A stretch of 64,000 bases of DNA from an uncultured Rhizobiaceae bacterium (GTDB taxonomy: Bacteria; Pseudomonadota; Alphaproteobacteria; Rhizobiales; Rhizobiaceae): contig CATOTF010000002.1 of assembly GCA_951813045.1 (NCBI GenBank), positions 2,852,001 through 2,916,000 of the forward strand. Direction: 5' to 3'. Positions 49,901 to 61,912 of this stretch are shown here, piece after piece. Made by a program: the position numbers and the translations under genes. Every line of letters starts with the position of its first letter. Within the stretch, counting starts at the first letter, position 1. The notes under the pieces are model-generated. The model was not told the DNA's origin, searched no databases, and saw nothing but the letters and a program-made list of their open reading frames with translations.

Positions 49901-51334
49901 ATGGGAAAAGTAACGGGATTTATGGAGATCGACCGTCAGGACCGAAAATATCGGCCTGCGTCTGATCGCACTCGCAACTACAGGGAATTTGTAATTCCAC
50001 TACCGGAACAAACGGTGCGCGACCAGGCCAGCCGTTGCATGGATTGCGGCATTCCTTTTTGTCACGACGTCAAAGGCCTGAAAGGTTGCCCGGTTAATAA
50101 TCAAATTCCTGATTGGAACGATCTGGTTTACCGTGATGAATGGGAAGAAGCGTCCCGCAATCTCCATTCAACCAATAATTTTCCCGAATTTACGGGCCGT
50201 ATCTGCCCCGCGCCATGCGAAGCATCGTGCACGCTGAACATCACCGACAGTCCGGTGACGATTAAATCCATCGAATGCGCCATCGTTGATAAAGCCTGGG
50301 AAAACGGCTGGATCACACCACAAGTGCCAACCCGCAATACCGGAAAGAAAGTGGCCGTGATTGGATCAGGCCCAGCAGGCATGGCCGCATCGCAACAATT
50401 GGCGCGGGCCGGCCATGATGTTCACCTTTATGAGAAACACCAGAAAGTCGGTGGCTTGATGCGCTACGGCATCCCGGACTTTAAATTGGAAAAAACCCAC
50501 ATAGATCGCCGGGTCGAACAGATGGAAGCCGAAGGGGTAACCGTTCACGCAGGTATCAATGTCGGTGTTGACACGCCGATACAGGAAATCGTCGATGGCC
50601 ATGATGCTGTCATCCTCTCAGGCGGTGCGGAAAAACCCCGCGACCTGCCAATTGAAGGGCGCGAACTAAAAGGCGTTCATTTTGCCATGGATTTTCTTCC
50701 TCAGCAAAACCGCCGGGTCGGTCACGAAGATAATGCCAACGCCGAACCCATTCTGGCCAGTGGCAAACATGTCGTTGTCATCGGCGGTGGCGATACAGGT
50801 TCCGACTGCATCGGAACCTCAATACGGCAGGGTGCATTGAGTGTAACTCAGCTTGAAATCATGCCCACACCACCGGACAAAGAAGATAAAATGCTGACGT
50901 GGCCAAACTGGCCGATGAAAATGCGCACCTCTTCTTCGCAAGAAGAGGGCGCAGAGCGGCAATTTTCCGTTATGACCCAACGTTTTGAAGGGGTGGATGG
51001 TCAACTGACAGAACTCCATTGCATTGGGGTCGATGAAAAATTCCAACCCGTTGAAGGCACGGAGTTTGTTCTGAAAGCCGACCTGGCACTATTGGCCATG
51101 GGTTTTGTCTCACCGATCACCGATGGCATGCTGGATGACCTTGGTGTTGAGCGGGATGGCCGCGACAATGTACAGGCCGATGTAATTTCGTACAAAACCA
51201 CCCATGAGAAAGTCTGGACCGCGGGGGATATGCGTCGCGGTCAATCTCTGGTGGTCTGGGCCATTCGCGAGGGCCGCCAATGCGCCCATGCCGTAGACAA
51301 GGCCCTTATGGGCGAAACGGTCTTACCCCGTTAG
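49901..51334 (+). CDS. gltD: glutamate synthase small subunit
   Basis: [39 protein letters not shown]; 477 aa; adjacent to gltB. Confidence 0.96.
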   Translation: MGKVTGFMEIDRQDRKYRPASDRTRNYREFVIPLPEQTVRDQASRCMDCGIPFCHDVKGLKGCPVNNQIPDWNDLVYRDEWEEASRNLHSTNNFPEFTGRICPAPCEASCTLNITDSPVTIKSIECAIVDKAWENGWITPQVPTRNTGKKVAVIGSGPAGMAASQQLARAGHDVHLYEKHQKVGGLMRYGIPDFKLEKTHIDRRVEQMEAEGVTVHAGINVGVDTPIQEIVDGHDAVILSGGAEKPRDLPIEGRELKGVHFAMDFLPQQNRRVGHEDNANAEPILASGKHVVVIGGGDTGSDCIGTSIRQGALSVTQLEIMPTPPDKEDKMLTWPNWPMKMRTSSSQEEGAERQFSVMTQRFEGVDGQLTELHCIGVDEKFQPVEGTEFVLKADLALLAMGFVSPITDGMLDDLGVERDGRDNVQADVISYKTTHEKVWTAGDMRRGQSLVVWAIREGRQCAHAVDKALMGETVLPR

Positions 51335-52655
51335 GAATTGGCCGACCGGGGCTGTTTGCTATAGATGCAACAGGCGATGTTGTCGCCTCGGGCAGCCCAT
51401 TCGAGTTTGGTGGCCAGATATAATTATCTATCCGCCCTTCACGTCGTACCGGACGGGAAGCTATATTTAGCACCGGCACTACGGGTGGTTTAACAGTACT
51501 GATAGACGCATTAATCGTGGCACCTGCAAGAACCTGATCACCATCTGCAGACGGGTCATCCAGCCGGATAACTACTGTTTTACCCGTTTTTACTGGATCG
51601 TACTCCACCGGTTTGGGTAGCTCCGGCTCTGAAAATTCGATATCTGCCCCTGCAAGGGCCGGTCCAGCGCGACCACCTAAAGCCCTCAAAATGGGGGCTT
51701 CAACATAATAAGCCAAACGTTCCTTACCGGCTTTCGTCAAATTAATTCCACCCTTGGGCCGCAACAGCACAATCTGGCCGTTAACATCCGGTCCCGAACG
51801 GGAATAATTACCATCCGCGTCGGCAAATCCGTCCCAGACATCGATAAAACTTCCGCTTTCAGCTTCCGCCGCTTTTGCGTATGTCTCATTAAAGTATAGA
51901 AAATCCTTGTTCATCGATTTAAATCGAACAGGGGGAAGGCCAACCCAGGAAAACGGCAGCCCGCTCTCTTTCAATACATTACCCAACGCAGTTACCCGCT
52001 TGGCATATTCAACATCCCATTCGGGAAGTCGTTTGTTATATCTTTTGCCACCAATTCTAATTTGCTGGCGGTCGTTTGTGCCCAACATGGCGACAACATA
52101 AGAAGGCTTATGCTCTTCAATCAACGGCTTGAGCCGTGCTGGCCAGTCAATTACATCACTGCGAACAAACCCTGACAGGCCCCGTGATTTATCGACAACT
52201 ACGATACTCCCCACATCGGCAAGTCTTTTTTCCAACCCGTCCGCTAAACCCCCAGCCAAAAAATCTCCTATAACAAGAACTTTTTTTGCATTTTCCTGCT
52301 TAACAACGACAGTAGATGCAGCCACTTTGCGCCCGTTTGACACCCTGCGGTTGCGGTTGCGGTTCGCCGTACGGCGATTCCGGCTTGCCGCACGTCGTTT
52401 GGCTTGCCGTGTCCTGCTGCGCCGGTTACCGCGACGCTTATTGCGTCGTTTGGTGACGGCTTTTCGCTTCGCTTTCTTTCGACCAAATAGAATCTTGAAA
52501 AGACCCCGTCGCTTTTTCTTTTTGGCTTGCTGTGCGTAAGCGGGGCTAATCCCCAGCACCTCAACAAAACTGCCGGTGGATGTCTGCGTTGGATTAAACG
52601 CTGACAGACCAACGCAGAGCGCTAACAGAACTAAAACGATGCGTAATTTGCGCAA
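51306..52655 (-). CDS. SGNH/GDSL-hydrolase (DUF459-like) with Arg/Lys-rich N-terminal region
   Basis: [39 protein letters not shown]; basic tract [27 protein letters not shown]. Confidence 0.8.
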   Translation of the reverse strand: MRKLRIVLVLLALCVGLSAFNPTQTSTGSFVEVLGISPAYAQQAKKKKRRGLFKILFGRKKAKRKAVTKRRNKRRGNRRSRTRQAKRRAASRNRRTANRNRNRRVSNGRKVAASTVVVKQENAKKVLVIGDFLAGGLADGLEKRLADVGSIVVVDKSRGLSGFVRSDVIDWPARLKPLIEEHKPSYVVAMLGTNDRQQIRIGGKRYNKRLPEWDVEYAKRVTALGNVLKESGLPFSWVGLPPVRFKSMNKDFLYFNETYAKAAEAESGSFIDVWDGFADADGNYSRSGPDVNGQIVLLRPKGGINLTKAGKERLAYYVEAPILRALGGRAGPALAGADIEFSEPELPKPVEYDPVKTGKTVVIRLDDPSADGDQVLAGATINASISTVKPPVVPVLNIASRPVRREGRIDNYIWPPNSNGLPEATTSPVASIANSPGRPIPNGVRPFRP

Positions 52656-52801
52656 AACTCTACTCTTTCAAACCCTGTTCATGCCGCCCTGTATTATGAC
52701 TACCTACTAGACAAACGGTGCGCAATACAACGTACTATTGAGTGATTACCACCCACACCTGCCCAAAAGAACGCTCAAAAACATGCGTAAGGGAATTTGA
52801 A

Positions 52802-54031
52802 CTAGCTGCGTTTACGCAACAAAGACAAAAATTTGGGCGATCCGTACCCAGTTGGGTTAACACCAAATTTCTTTTGAGCGCGCCTGATCGCAGCACGCGT
52901 TCCGCCGCCGATCTTCCCATCGATATCAAACTTATACAAACCCAATTTCGCCAATCGAGATTGTAGTTCGATACGCTCTTCCTGTGTTAATCGGCGAAAC
53001 GGTCTTGGAATTGGTTGAACAAATTCTCCAGAACCACTGATCTGATCGGCAAGGTGACCAACTGCAGGGGCATATTTGTCGGAGTTATTATAGCGTTTTA
53101 TGACAAAGAAATTCTTCAGCATCAGAAAAGCTGGGCCATTTTTACCTGCCGGAAACTTCAACACACCTTTTTCGTCGCTACGGGGAAATTTACGGCCCTT
53201 CACGCGCCGAACACCCAGTTTAGCCCACGCTGCCATGGTTCTTGATTTTCCGGCCTGGTTAGCAGCACGGCGAGAAACTTTTACTTCATAACCCCATGTT
53301 CGTCCTGTTCGCCAACCGTTGCGTTTTAAAAGATTGGCCGCGGTCGCCAATGCATCGGGAATTGACCTCCAAATGTCCTTTTTCCCGTTCCCGTCTATAT
53401 CCTGTCCATACGCGAGATAGCTGGTTGGTATAAACTGGGTGTGCCCCATCGCCCCCGCCCAGGAACCGCGCAGTTCATTTGTTGTGATACGTCCTGATTG
53501 CAATATTTTCAGGGCTCCAACCAGTTGCCCATTGGCGAACTTACGGCGTTTTCGATCTGCATACGAAAGCGTGGCCAGGGAACGCACAACACTGCGCAGT
53601 GATTTCGGCTTCTTCATCGCTTCGCCATAGCCGGATTCCATCGACCAGATAGCCAGCAATACGTTTGCGCTCACGCCATATTTCCGCTCGATTCGGGTGA
53701 GCCACCTGGACCAGTTCTTCTTTTCCTCCAAGCCCCGCTCAATGGTTTGTTCGTTGACGCGGCTGTCAAAATACATCCATAGCTTTTGACGAAATTCCGG
53801 TTGATAGCGCGCCAATTCCAATACTTCGGGGTCGGCGGAATTAACACCTTTAAATGCCTTTTGTATCGTAGAGTTCCGGATACCATTGCGTTTTGCATAG
53901 GTGGAAAAACCGGATTTCCATTTTCGAAACCCTGCATCGGCTGATGCGGATTCTACACTCACGCTAAAAGCTGTTCCGGCGGCAATTATCCCGGACAGAA
54001 AATACCTTGTTAGATTCTTACGATACGACAT
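52802..54031 (-). CDS. lytic murein transglycosylase (MltB-like) with C-terminal peptidoglycan-binding domain
   Basis: LAIWSMESGYGEAMKKPKSLRSVVRSLATLSY; SWAGAMGHTQFIPTSYLAYGQDIDGNGKKD. Confidence 0.88.
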   Translation of the reverse strand: MSYRKNLTRYFLSGIIAAGTAFSVSVESASADAGFRKWKSGFSTYAKRNGIRNSTIQKAFKGVNSADPEVLELARYQPEFRQKLWMYFDSRVNEQTIERGLEEKKNWSRWLTRIERKYGVSANVLLAIWSMESGYGEAMKKPKSLRSVVRSLATLSYADRKRRKFANGQLVGALKILQSGRITTNELRGSWAGAMGHTQFIPTSYLAYGQDIDGNGKKDIWRSIPDALATAANLLKRNGWRTGRTWGYEVKVSRRAANQAGKSRTMAAWAKLGVRRVKGRKFPRSDEKGVLKFPAGKNGPAFLMLKNFFVIKRYNNSDKYAPAVGHLADQISGSGEFVQPIPRPFRRLTQEERIELQSRLAKLGLYKFDIDGKIGGGTRAAIRRAQKKFGVNPTGYGSPKFLSLLRKRS

Positions 54032-54205
54032 GGCCCTATTCCATTTATTCAAATACTGGTAATTGAAGATATACGCACACTCAAACTGATACTTGTTAAG
54101 ACTTCGTTTACCATAATTAGGGGCAGAAGACTTTCTAAATCTCATTTAGTAACCAAAACATGGCAAACATGATGAAATTTAGATCGATTATCCCGGTATT
54201 GACGG

Positions 54206-55114
54206 GTGGTGGAGAAATACATGGTATCGAGTTGCCCAAAGCGTCCGGTTCGAAAAGCGGTTTTTCCCGTTGCTGGCCTTGGAACACGCTTTCTTCCCGC
54301 TTCTAAAGCGGTTCCCAAAGAAATGTTAACCGTTGTAGATATGCCGGTCATTCAATATGCCGTGAACGAGGCCCGCGAAGCGGGAATTGAACATTTCGTT
54401 TTTGTCACAGGCCGTAATAAAGGGGTAATTGAGGATCATTTCGATCTGCAACCCGAACTGGTCGGCATGCTCGCCAGCCGCAACAAATCCGATATGCTTG
54501 AAGTATTGTCCAAAAACCAACCAGAAGCGGGACGCACAAGTTTTACCAGGCAACAGGAGCCATTGGGGCTGGGGCATGCAGTGTGGTGTGCCCGTGATAT
54601 CGTTGGCGATGAACCGTTTGCTCTTCTTTTACCAGATATGGTGATGAAGGCCAAAAACGAGGGATGCTTGTCGTCTCTAATGGAAGTTTATAACAACACC
54701 GGCGGAAATATTATTGCGGTTGAAGAATGCGATCCAAAAGATGTTTCAAGCTACGGTGTCGTTGTGCTAGGAGAAGAGCAAGGCGGAGGCTTCGCCATCA
54801 ACGGCATGGTTGAAAAACCGGCGGTCGAAGACGCACCTTCAAACCTCATGATTAACGGGCGTTACATTCTTCAACCGGAAATTTTCAAACTTCTCGAAAA
54901 TCAGGAAACTGGCGCCGGTGGGGAAATTCAAATCACCGATGCAATGTTACGCTTGGCCAAAATGCAGGAGTTTTTTGGCTATACATTTACTGGCAGCACA
55001 TATGATTGCGGATCGAAGGAAGGATTCATCGCTGCAAATGTATCGTTTGCACTTGATCGAGATGACACCGGCCCTGTTGTTCGAAAGCTGGTTGCTGAAT
55101 TACTTGGAATCTAG
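54206..55114 (+). CDS. galU: UTP--glucose-1-phosphate uridylyltransferase
   Basis: [40 protein letters not shown]. Confidence 0.95.
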   Translation: MVEKYMVSSCPKRPVRKAVFPVAGLGTRFLPASKAVPKEMLTVVDMPVIQYAVNEAREAGIEHFVFVTGRNKGVIEDHFDLQPELVGMLASRNKSDMLEVLSKNQPEAGRTSFTRQQEPLGLGHAVWCARDIVGDEPFALLLPDMVMKAKNEGCLSSLMEVYNNTGGNIIAVEECDPKDVSSYGVVVLGEEQGGGFAINGMVEKPAVEDAPSNLMINGRYILQPEIFKLLENQETGAGGEIQITDAMLRLAKMQEFFGYTFTGSTYDCGSKEGFIAANVSFALDRDDTGPVVRKLVAELLGI

Positions 55115-55130
55115 GGCAATAAAAGAAATA

Positions 55131-56810
55131 TTATCTCTGCAAACGGACGCCAAGACTACCTGTGAAGGCATCATAGGAGGAGCCGGCGTCCGTTGAATCA
55201 ACGTTCTCATAACCCAGATCAGCCAGTATACTGATACTACGATTGAGCCGCCATTCCGCGCCAGCTGCAAACTGCACTCGTTTATCATTTCTGCCAGATG
55301 TATCAAAATCCTGATAAGACGCCAATACGCTGGCGTTCAACGATAAATTAGGTCGCAAGTCGTGGGTAATACCAAGCGTTGTGGCATAGGTGACTGACCC
55401 GGCCTCGTTCACATTTGTCGACCCGGTAAAGGCTGTTTGGGTGTTTAGATTAACGACGGTAAACGTCTGGGGTGACCAGTTAATATCCGCCTCAACAATT
55501 AGTCCGTTTAGGTCGTCAATTGCGTCGTCATCATATTTCTCGCTTGAATATCCCAGCGCGATCTGGCCGTTGAATTTATCACCACGGTTGAAGGCCAGCC
55601 CACCACGAATTGTAAACAGGTCGCTATCCCGGCGGTTGCCATTTCGGTCCACCTCAAGCGAATAATTTCGAAAACCATATGTTCCTTCAACAAACGGTTG
55701 GAATATCGGGCTAGCTTCGTAACCCAGCCTGCCTCTGATCTCGTATAGTGTATTCGTCCGGTCATCCTGTAGAAGCGTGCTTCCGTCGCTTAGACTTGCA
55801 TCTTCATAATCTGTGCGGGCAATAGTTCCACGGATGGTGGTATTGATACGTCTGGCATTATTGTTGACTTCCGCAAATCCGCCGTATCGATTGACGTCAG
55901 GGCGTTCCTGGACAAACAGCGGGGCTGGCACAGTTAAATTATCGCTGATCGCGCTTTCAGTAGTCAAATTATAACTGACACCATATCTGCTCGTTAATGC
56001 GCGCGTATGATCCAGCCGCAACTCCGTAGTTGCGGTGAAGTTGGGCAGGTCATCGCTCGTATTATTGAAAAATTTTTGGTAATTCGCATCGAGCTGTATC
56101 TGGAGTTGATGGAGGTCCCAATCGCTGGTGGCCGTAAGCTGAGCGTCGGTTTGTGAAAATGCCGAACTGGCCCCGCCATCGGCGAAATCTGCGTTTGAAG
56201 TAGCGCCAAGTCGTTGAGTTATTACCGGCAAAAGTGTGAAAGTTCCGACTCGAATACCCAGCGGCGCGAAGGGTGCAGCATCGGGATTACCGTCACTGCC
56301 CTGAACTCGAGTTGCTGGAACGTTAGCTAGTGGTATGACAGAACCGTCCGGTTGGATGGTTCCTACCTGTTGAGCCCTGCGCGCTCGGATATTGCCATCA
56401 CCGGTATTCCCATCAACTGATGTACCGTTATTAACATCGAAGTTGGCTCCCCTGCGAAGCTGACGTCTTGCGCCATCAGAAAGGCCACCATCGTTTCTCC
56501 CCCCACGCCGGGAATCTCGACGGTCGCCATCAAGGCCATCGAACCTGTCCTGACCGTCTCCATCGCGGCTATCATCATCGCGATCATTGTCAGTATTACC
56601 CCCATCAAATATGACGATTGGGGGTCCAGCATCAGTGGTCTGTTCTGAATCATCAATCCCGTCCAGATTTGCATCAGTTTCCGGGACAGCCCCGTCAGCG
56701 GGCAACCTGATATCTGCAGGCGCATTTTGCGCGATAGCTGGCGAGAAACCCATAACAGCGCTGAGCATTACCACCGAAGCCAGCAGCTCTATTTTTCGCA
56801 GATGCAGCAT
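55131..56810 (-). CDS. outer-membrane beta-barrel protein with Asp-rich N-terminal region
   Basis: Signal peptide, DGGNTDNDRDDDSRDGDGQDRFDGLDGDRRD tract, alternating beta-strand C-terminal half. Confidence 0.75.
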   Translation of the reverse strand: MLHLRKIELLASVVMLSAVMGFSPAIAQNAPADIRLPADGAVPETDANLDGIDDSEQTTDAGPPIVIFDGGNTDNDRDDDSRDGDGQDRFDGLDGDRRDSRRGGRNDGGLSDGARRQLRRGANFDVNNGTSVDGNTGDGNIRARRAQQVGTIQPDGSVIPLANVPATRVQGSDGNPDAAPFAPLGIRVGTFTLLPVITQRLGATSNADFADGGASSAFSQTDAQLTATSDWDLHQLQIQLDANYQKFFNNTSDDLPNFTATTELRLDHTRALTSRYGVSYNLTTESAISDNLTVPAPLFVQERPDVNRYGGFAEVNNNARRINTTIRGTIARTDYEDASLSDGSTLLQDDRTNTLYEIRGRLGYEASPIFQPFVEGTYGFRNYSLEVDRNGNRRDSDLFTIRGGLAFNRGDKFNGQIALGYSSEKYDDDAIDDLNGLIVEADINWSPQTFTVVNLNTQTAFTGSTNVNEAGSVTYATTLGITHDLRPNLSLNASVLASYQDFDTSGRNDKRVQFAAGAEWRLNRSISILADLGYENVDSTDAGSSYDAFTGSLGVRLQR

Positions 56811-56978
56811 AATCGACGTGGAACTTTCAGGCTTATCAATACAAACAACAGATCGCTCAGCGCAGGCGCGAAGGCTTACTGAAATGTAAACAACCGTGGT
56901 TAACGCTTCCTTTCATTTTCCGGTGCGTGGGTTCGATTTACCGTTCCCGTTTCCCATCAATTGAGATACGACACGCAA

Positions 56979-57959
56979 ATGACAAAAAACATCGACTTTT
57001 CGGCAGTTATAAACTCGGCCCAACGAACGCTGGAAACCGAAGCTGCCGGTATGAATTCCCTGACAGCGGCTTTTAATGCAGAGCTGCGGGAACCGTTTTC
57101 CAAGGCAATCGAGATATTCAGAAAGATTGAAGGGCGGGTAATTGTAACCGGCATCGGGAAAAGCGGACATATCGCCGCAAAGATTGCGGCGACATTAGCT
57201 TCAACAGGAACACCTGCATTTTATGTCCATTCCACTGAAGCCAATCACGGGGATCTGGGCATGATTGCCCGGGATGATGCCATATTGGCCCTTTCATGGT
57301 CTGGGGAAACTTCAGAGCTTTTGGGCACTCTCGATTATTCCAAACGCTTCTCAATCCCCCTTGTTGCCCTGACCGCAGATGCAGATTCCACGCTTGCTCA
57401 ACATGCAGAAGTTGTTCTCGCACTGCCGAGAGAAAAGGAATCCTGCCCGCACAACCTCGCCCCAACCACATCATCTCTCCTGATGCTGGCAATGGGGGAC
57501 GCGATTGCGGTTTCTCTGTTGGAAAGCCGGAATTTCACCGCTGACCAATTCAGTGTCTTTCATCCCGGCGGGCAACTCGGCGCTAAACTGATGCGTGTGA
57601 AAGACATCATGCATTCTGGTGACGAACTACCTTTGGTCCACAACAATACGCTGATGACCGAAGCGATTATCCAGATTTCACAAAAAGGATTCGGCTGCGT
57701 TGGTGTTGTGGACGACGAACGGCTTATCGGCATCATTACCGATGGTGATTTAAGACGTCATCTTTCAACTTCGCTATTGGGTGAGACAGTTGATGATATT
57801 ATGACCGCTTCTCCAAAGACCGTGGAGCCCAGTTTACTAGCTGCTGAAGCTTTGGAATTGCTCAACAGCCGGCAGATTACAACGGTGTTTGTGACGGATG
57901 ACGACAGGCCCGTTGGGATTATACACCTCCATGACCTGTTGCGTGTTGGTGTTGCCTGA
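56979..57959 (+). CDS. kdsD: KpsF/GutQ-family arabinose-5-phosphate isomerase
   Basis: GRVIVTGIGKSGHIAAKIAATLASTGTPAFYVHSTEANHGDLGMI; C-terminal CBS pair. Confidence 0.92.
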   Translation: MTKNIDFSAVINSAQRTLETEAAGMNSLTAAFNAELREPFSKAIEIFRKIEGRVIVTGIGKSGHIAAKIAATLASTGTPAFYVHSTEANHGDLGMIARDDAILALSWSGETSELLGTLDYSKRFSIPLVALTADADSTLAQHAEVVLALPREKESCPHNLAPTTSSLLMLAMGDAIAVSLLESRNFTADQFSVFHPGGQLGAKLMRVKDIMHSGDELPLVHNNTLMTEAIIQISQKGFGCVGVVDDERLIGIITDGDLRRHLSTSLLGETVDDIMTASPKTVEPSLLAAEALELLNSRQITTVFVTDDDRPVGIIHLHDLLRVGVA

Positions 57960-57979
57960 TGAGAGCAATGGGTCGAGGC

Positions 57980-58441
57980 TCAGGACGCTTCCACGGTTAA
58001 TGTACCGTCCTCGACACCGATTACTCGCACCTTAGCCCCTTGTGGCAGGTCGCCTCCTCGTACACGCCACGTGGTATCTCCCAGTTTGATCCGTCCTTCG
58101 CCATTTTCAATTGCCCCTAAGAGCGCCCCTTCCCGCCCGACCATCCGGCCAAGCGGGTCGTTTATTGTCGAAGCCGCGTCATTTCCAGCATCTGAGGGAA
58201 AAAGCCTTCGACCGACAAGGACGAAGATCAGCGAAAGTACACCAAATGCAACGACCTGCGCCTGCCACGGCCACCATGCGACGTCGGTAAATGTTGCCAG
58301 TGTCAGTGTGCCGATCAGTAAGGCAGAGAGGCCAAACCAGATCAAAAATACACCCGGGATAAGGATTTCACCGGTTAGTAAAAGCAGTCCGATGATGAAC
58401 CAGGACCAGGGCCCCAGCTCTGAGAGGATTTGTGCAATCAT
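57980..58441 (-). CDS. NfeD family protein
   Basis: TM N-terminus; GRMVGREGALLGAIENGEGRIKLGDTTWRVRGGDLPQGAKVRVIGVEDGTLTVEAS. Confidence 0.88.
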   Translation of the reverse strand: MIAQILSELGPWSWFIIGLLLLTGEILIPGVFLIWFGLSALLIGTLTLATFTDVAWWPWQAQVVAFGVLSLIFVLVGRRLFPSDAGNDAASTINDPLGRMVGREGALLGAIENGEGRIKLGDTTWRVRGGDLPQGAKVRVIGVEDGTLTVEAS

Positions 58442-58483
58442 TTCGATATCCTTTCCTGAATTCCGTGCTAGCCAGTTCGTGCT

Positions 58484-59455
58484 TTAATTCGTTCTGGTCA
58501 CACGCTTTTTCGGCACAGATTTACCACCTTGGCTGTCGCCTCCAAACACATCCTTGGCAATTTCACCAATACCGCCAAGCGAGCCGATCAGAGACGTTGC
58601 TTCCATCGGTATCATAACAACTTTCTGGTTGGGTGCGGAACCAATGGTCTGCAAGGCTTCGGTATACTTCTGGGCAACGAAGTAGTTAATCGCCTGCGAG
58701 TTACCGGAGCCAATTGCTTCCGATACCACGCGGGTCGCTTCCGCTTCCGCTTGCGCTTCCCGTTCGCGGGCTTCAGATTCCCTGAACGCCGCTTCACGCA
58801 GACCTTCGGCCTCAAGAATTTGGGACTGTTTTGCCCCTTCTGCACGCAGTATCGCCGCTTGGCGTTCCCCTTCCGCTTCCAGTACCTGCGCCCGCTTTTC
58901 ACGTTCGGCCTTCATCTGACGGCCCATTGCATCAACCAAATCCTGCGGCGGATTGATGTCCTTGATCTCGATACGGGTCATCTTGATGCCCCATGGGGCC
59001 ACCGCATCGTCCACCACATGCAGGATACGCGTGTTGATTTCATCACGTTTTGACAAGAGTTCATCAAGGTCCATGGAGCCCATCACGGTACGCAGGTTGG
59101 TCATGGTGATGTTCAAAATAGCATTTTGAAGGCCGCTTACTTCGTAGGCAGCTTTTGGCGCGTCAAGCACCTGAAAGAAGGTCACCCCGTCAACGCTACA
59201 CGTCGCATTATCCTTGGTGATGATCTCCTGCGTTGGAACATCCAGCACCTGTTCCATCATGTTCATTTTATAGCCAACGCGCTCAACAAATGGCCAGATG
59301 AGGTTCAACCCCGGCATTAATGTTCGGTCAAAACGACCAAACCTTTCAACCGTATAGTTGAAGCCCTGCGGCACCATTTTGATCATCGACAGGATGACGA
59401 TAACCAATAGTGCCCCCAAGCCTAATATAGCGAAATCTGAAATAGAAACTGTCAT
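58484..59455 (-). CDS. SPFH/Band 7 paraslipin
   Basis: [68 protein letters not shown]. Confidence 0.92.
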   Translation of the reverse strand: MTVSISDFAILGLGALLVIVILSMIKMVPQGFNYTVERFGRFDRTLMPGLNLIWPFVERVGYKMNMMEQVLDVPTQEIITKDNATCSVDGVTFFQVLDAPKAAYEVSGLQNAILNITMTNLRTVMGSMDLDELLSKRDEINTRILHVVDDAVAPWGIKMTRIEIKDINPPQDLVDAMGRQMKAEREKRAQVLEAEGERQAAILRAEGAKQSQILEAEGLREAAFRESEAREREAQAEAEATRVVSEAIGSGNSQAINYFVAQKYTEALQTIGSAPNQKVVMIPMEATSLIGSLGGIGEIAKDVFGGDSQGGKSVPKKRVTRTN

Positions 59456-59866
59456 GAAATTCTCCCTTTCCTGACGCTTATATGGTGATTCGGGAGTATC
59501 TCTTCAACTTTAATCAGGTTGTTAAGGTATAGATATGGTTACGGGTTAGGCTTGGAATCCCAATAGGCAAACAATCCGATACAATCCAGGTAATCTACGG
59601 CTTATCACTTTCATCGCTGCCATCATCTGATTGCACTAAGGTCCGGAGTGCGGACAAAGCACCGTTTTCAAGGTGGGTAAATGCCATGACAGCGACATAT
59701 CCTTCAGTATCGCGATTTGGACAATTCAATACTCACCAAGTGCAACATTTCGCACTGGCTATTTCGGCGTTCATGGATGTTGCCGAATAAACACTGCAGC
59801 AAATTTTCCTAGGTCAGGATATTGGTGTATTGTATTGTCCGGCAGATTTGACCGATATTCAGCAAG

Positions 59867-60733
59867 CTAATTGGTCGTGTCTTTGACCAAAATGAAATCG
59901 AACGGCGACCGCCATTTTGCATCACCATCTGGTGAGTGTTCATAATTCGCAACCAAAGATGCTTTCACGCCGAAAACCACATCAGATTTCAGCCATTGAT
60001 CATCGTCAACAAATGAATGGGTGACCAATGTTCTATACTCTGGTGCTGAAACGATGTAGTGCATGTGTGCCGGTCGGTTTGGATGGCGCCCAAGTTTTTC
60101 TAACAGCTGACCAACCGGTCCGTCGTGTGGGATGGGATAGCTGACGGGCTTTGCACCCATAAATCTGTAAGTGCCGTCTTGACCGGTTTTGAAGATGCCA
60201 CGATTGTTCCACTTGGGTTGGATGTCTGGTTGCTGGACATCATAGTAACCATCCACATTGTCACACCAGACGTCGAGTCGCGCGCCTTCGATAGCGTTTC
60301 CCTCCTGATCAAAGACATATCCTTCGAAAATGCAGCTCTCACCCTTTCCGTCTAATGATATATTGGCACCCATCGGTAGTTCTGGAGCCCCTTTGACATG
60401 GAAAGGCCCCATCACAGTGCTTTCGGTCGCGCTGGCTAATTCGCGATTGTTAATTGCGTCTGTCAACATGGACAGCCCCAATACATCACTGAGCAGTATG
60501 AACTCTTGCCGGTTTTCATCGCACATCTGGCCGGTGCGGGTAAGAAAATCGATCCCGGCCTCCCATTCACCCTGCTTCAGGTCTACTTCCTTGGCAAATG
60601 CATGAAGGTGTTTGACCAACATTGCCCAAACAGTGGCAAGACGTTCATCAGCTTCATTCCCTGTCCTGGATGTTACTGCTTCAACGGAGCCACTCTCAGT
60701 AAAATAATCGATGGTTGAGAGATCAATTTGCAT
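59867..60733 (-). CDS. intradiol ring-cleavage dioxygenase (catechol/hydroxyquinol 1,2-dioxygenase-like)
   Basis: ESTVMGPFHVKGAPELPMG; IEGARLDVWCDNVDGYYDVQQPDIQPKWNNRGIF; PAHMHYIVSAPEY. Confidence 0.88.
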   Translation of the reverse strand: MQIDLSTIDYFTESGSVEAVTSRTGNEADERLATVWAMLVKHLHAFAKEVDLKQGEWEAGIDFLTRTGQMCDENRQEFILLSDVLGLSMLTDAINNRELASATESTVMGPFHVKGAPELPMGANISLDGKGESCIFEGYVFDQEGNAIEGARLDVWCDNVDGYYDVQQPDIQPKWNNRGIFKTGQDGTYRFMGAKPVSYPIPHDGPVGQLLEKLGRHPNRPAHMHYIVSAPEYRTLVTHSFVDDDQWLKSDVVFGVKASLVANYEHSPDGDAKWRSPFDFILVKDTTN

Positions 60734-60860
60734 ATTCTGGTCTATCCTTTCTGCATTTAAATTTCGTGCAGACAGGGATAGGCCTTCTGATATTATTGGG
60801 CAATCAGATTGATTTGTTTTTGGTGGTCGAATTTTTCAATCAACTAATTAGAAGGTCTCC

Positions 60861-61790
60861 ATGGTCATTGCTCCAGAAATCCTTGCTTTAGACTTTGCCG
60901 CTCTGAGAACTCTCAAACTGGTTTATCAACTGAGATCATTTACCGCCGCAGCCTCCGAGTTGGGCATGAACACATCCTCGATCAGCTACACAATTGAGCG
61001 GGTTAGAAAAGCAACCGGTGATCCACTTTTTGTCAGACAAGGTGGCGAAATAGTCGCGACAGATCATTGCCACCAGTTGATCCAAAGTGTGGATCGAATT
61101 CTCGGAGAATCTGAAAATTTTCGAGATGATATGGACTTTGAGCCTCGGCATGCTGTTGGCACCATCTCAATCAATCTAAGTAGTTACGAGAGGGTTCTGG
61201 TTCTTCCATCGATTGTGAAAAGGCTGCGAAACGAAGCGCCAGGCATTCGATTAATTTTAAAAGAAAGTTACGGCTCTGCTAAGGAGATGCTCTTGGATGG
61301 TTCAACTGATATTTATTTGGGTCCTCAAAAAATTTCTGAAAGCGGCATTTATGGAAAAGAGGCCATCGTTCGTGATCACCATTTCTGCATGATGGACCCA
61401 ACGCACCCGCTCGCCAAAAAGTCCAAACTGACGCTGGATGATATCAAAGAGGCTAATCACGCACATTTTGAACCGCGTCCAGGCTGGCAGCAGGCACCAC
61501 TTCGATATGCGTACTCGAAGGGTGTTGAGTTGCATAAAGCAGTGGTTAGCGGTGACGCGCCTTCGTTTGGCGAAATAATAGTTGGCACTGACTTGTTGGC
61601 GGCACTGCCTTCACGCATGGCAATTCGATTTATTGGCTGTCTTACAGTTCTGCCTTTCGATTTCGATACCAGCATGGCTCAACATATGTATTGGACGGCT
61701 TCTACGCACCGGTCCAAACTGAACCGGTGGGTGCGGTCAGTGATGGAACAAGAAGCCGTCAGGCACCTACAACCAACGAATGCAGAATAG
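60861..61790 (+). CDS. LysR family transcriptional regulator
   Basis: LRTLKLVYQLRSFTAAASELGMNTSSISYTIERVRKATGDPLFVRQGG; divergent to dioxygenase. Confidence 0.88.
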   Translation: MVIAPEILALDFAALRTLKLVYQLRSFTAAASELGMNTSSISYTIERVRKATGDPLFVRQGGEIVATDHCHQLIQSVDRILGESENFRDDMDFEPRHAVGTISINLSSYERVLVLPSIVKRLRNEAPGIRLILKESYGSAKEMLLDGSTDIYLGPQKISESGIYGKEAIVRDHHFCMMDPTHPLAKKSKLTLDDIKEANHAHFEPRPGWQQAPLRYAYSKGVELHKAVVSGDAPSFGEIIVGTDLLAALPSRMAIRFIGCLTVLPFDFDTSMAQHMYWTASTHRSKLNRWVRSVMEQEAVRHLQPTNAE

Positions 61791-61912
61791 CTGAGCGTTA
61801 TTCGTTTCGTCGACGCTGAGAAAATGAATATCGACCACTTTGGCCACATTGTCGGCGAGCAATCCGCCACATCATTCCATTGGCGATATCCCAATTTTGG
61901 TCACTCTGGGCT

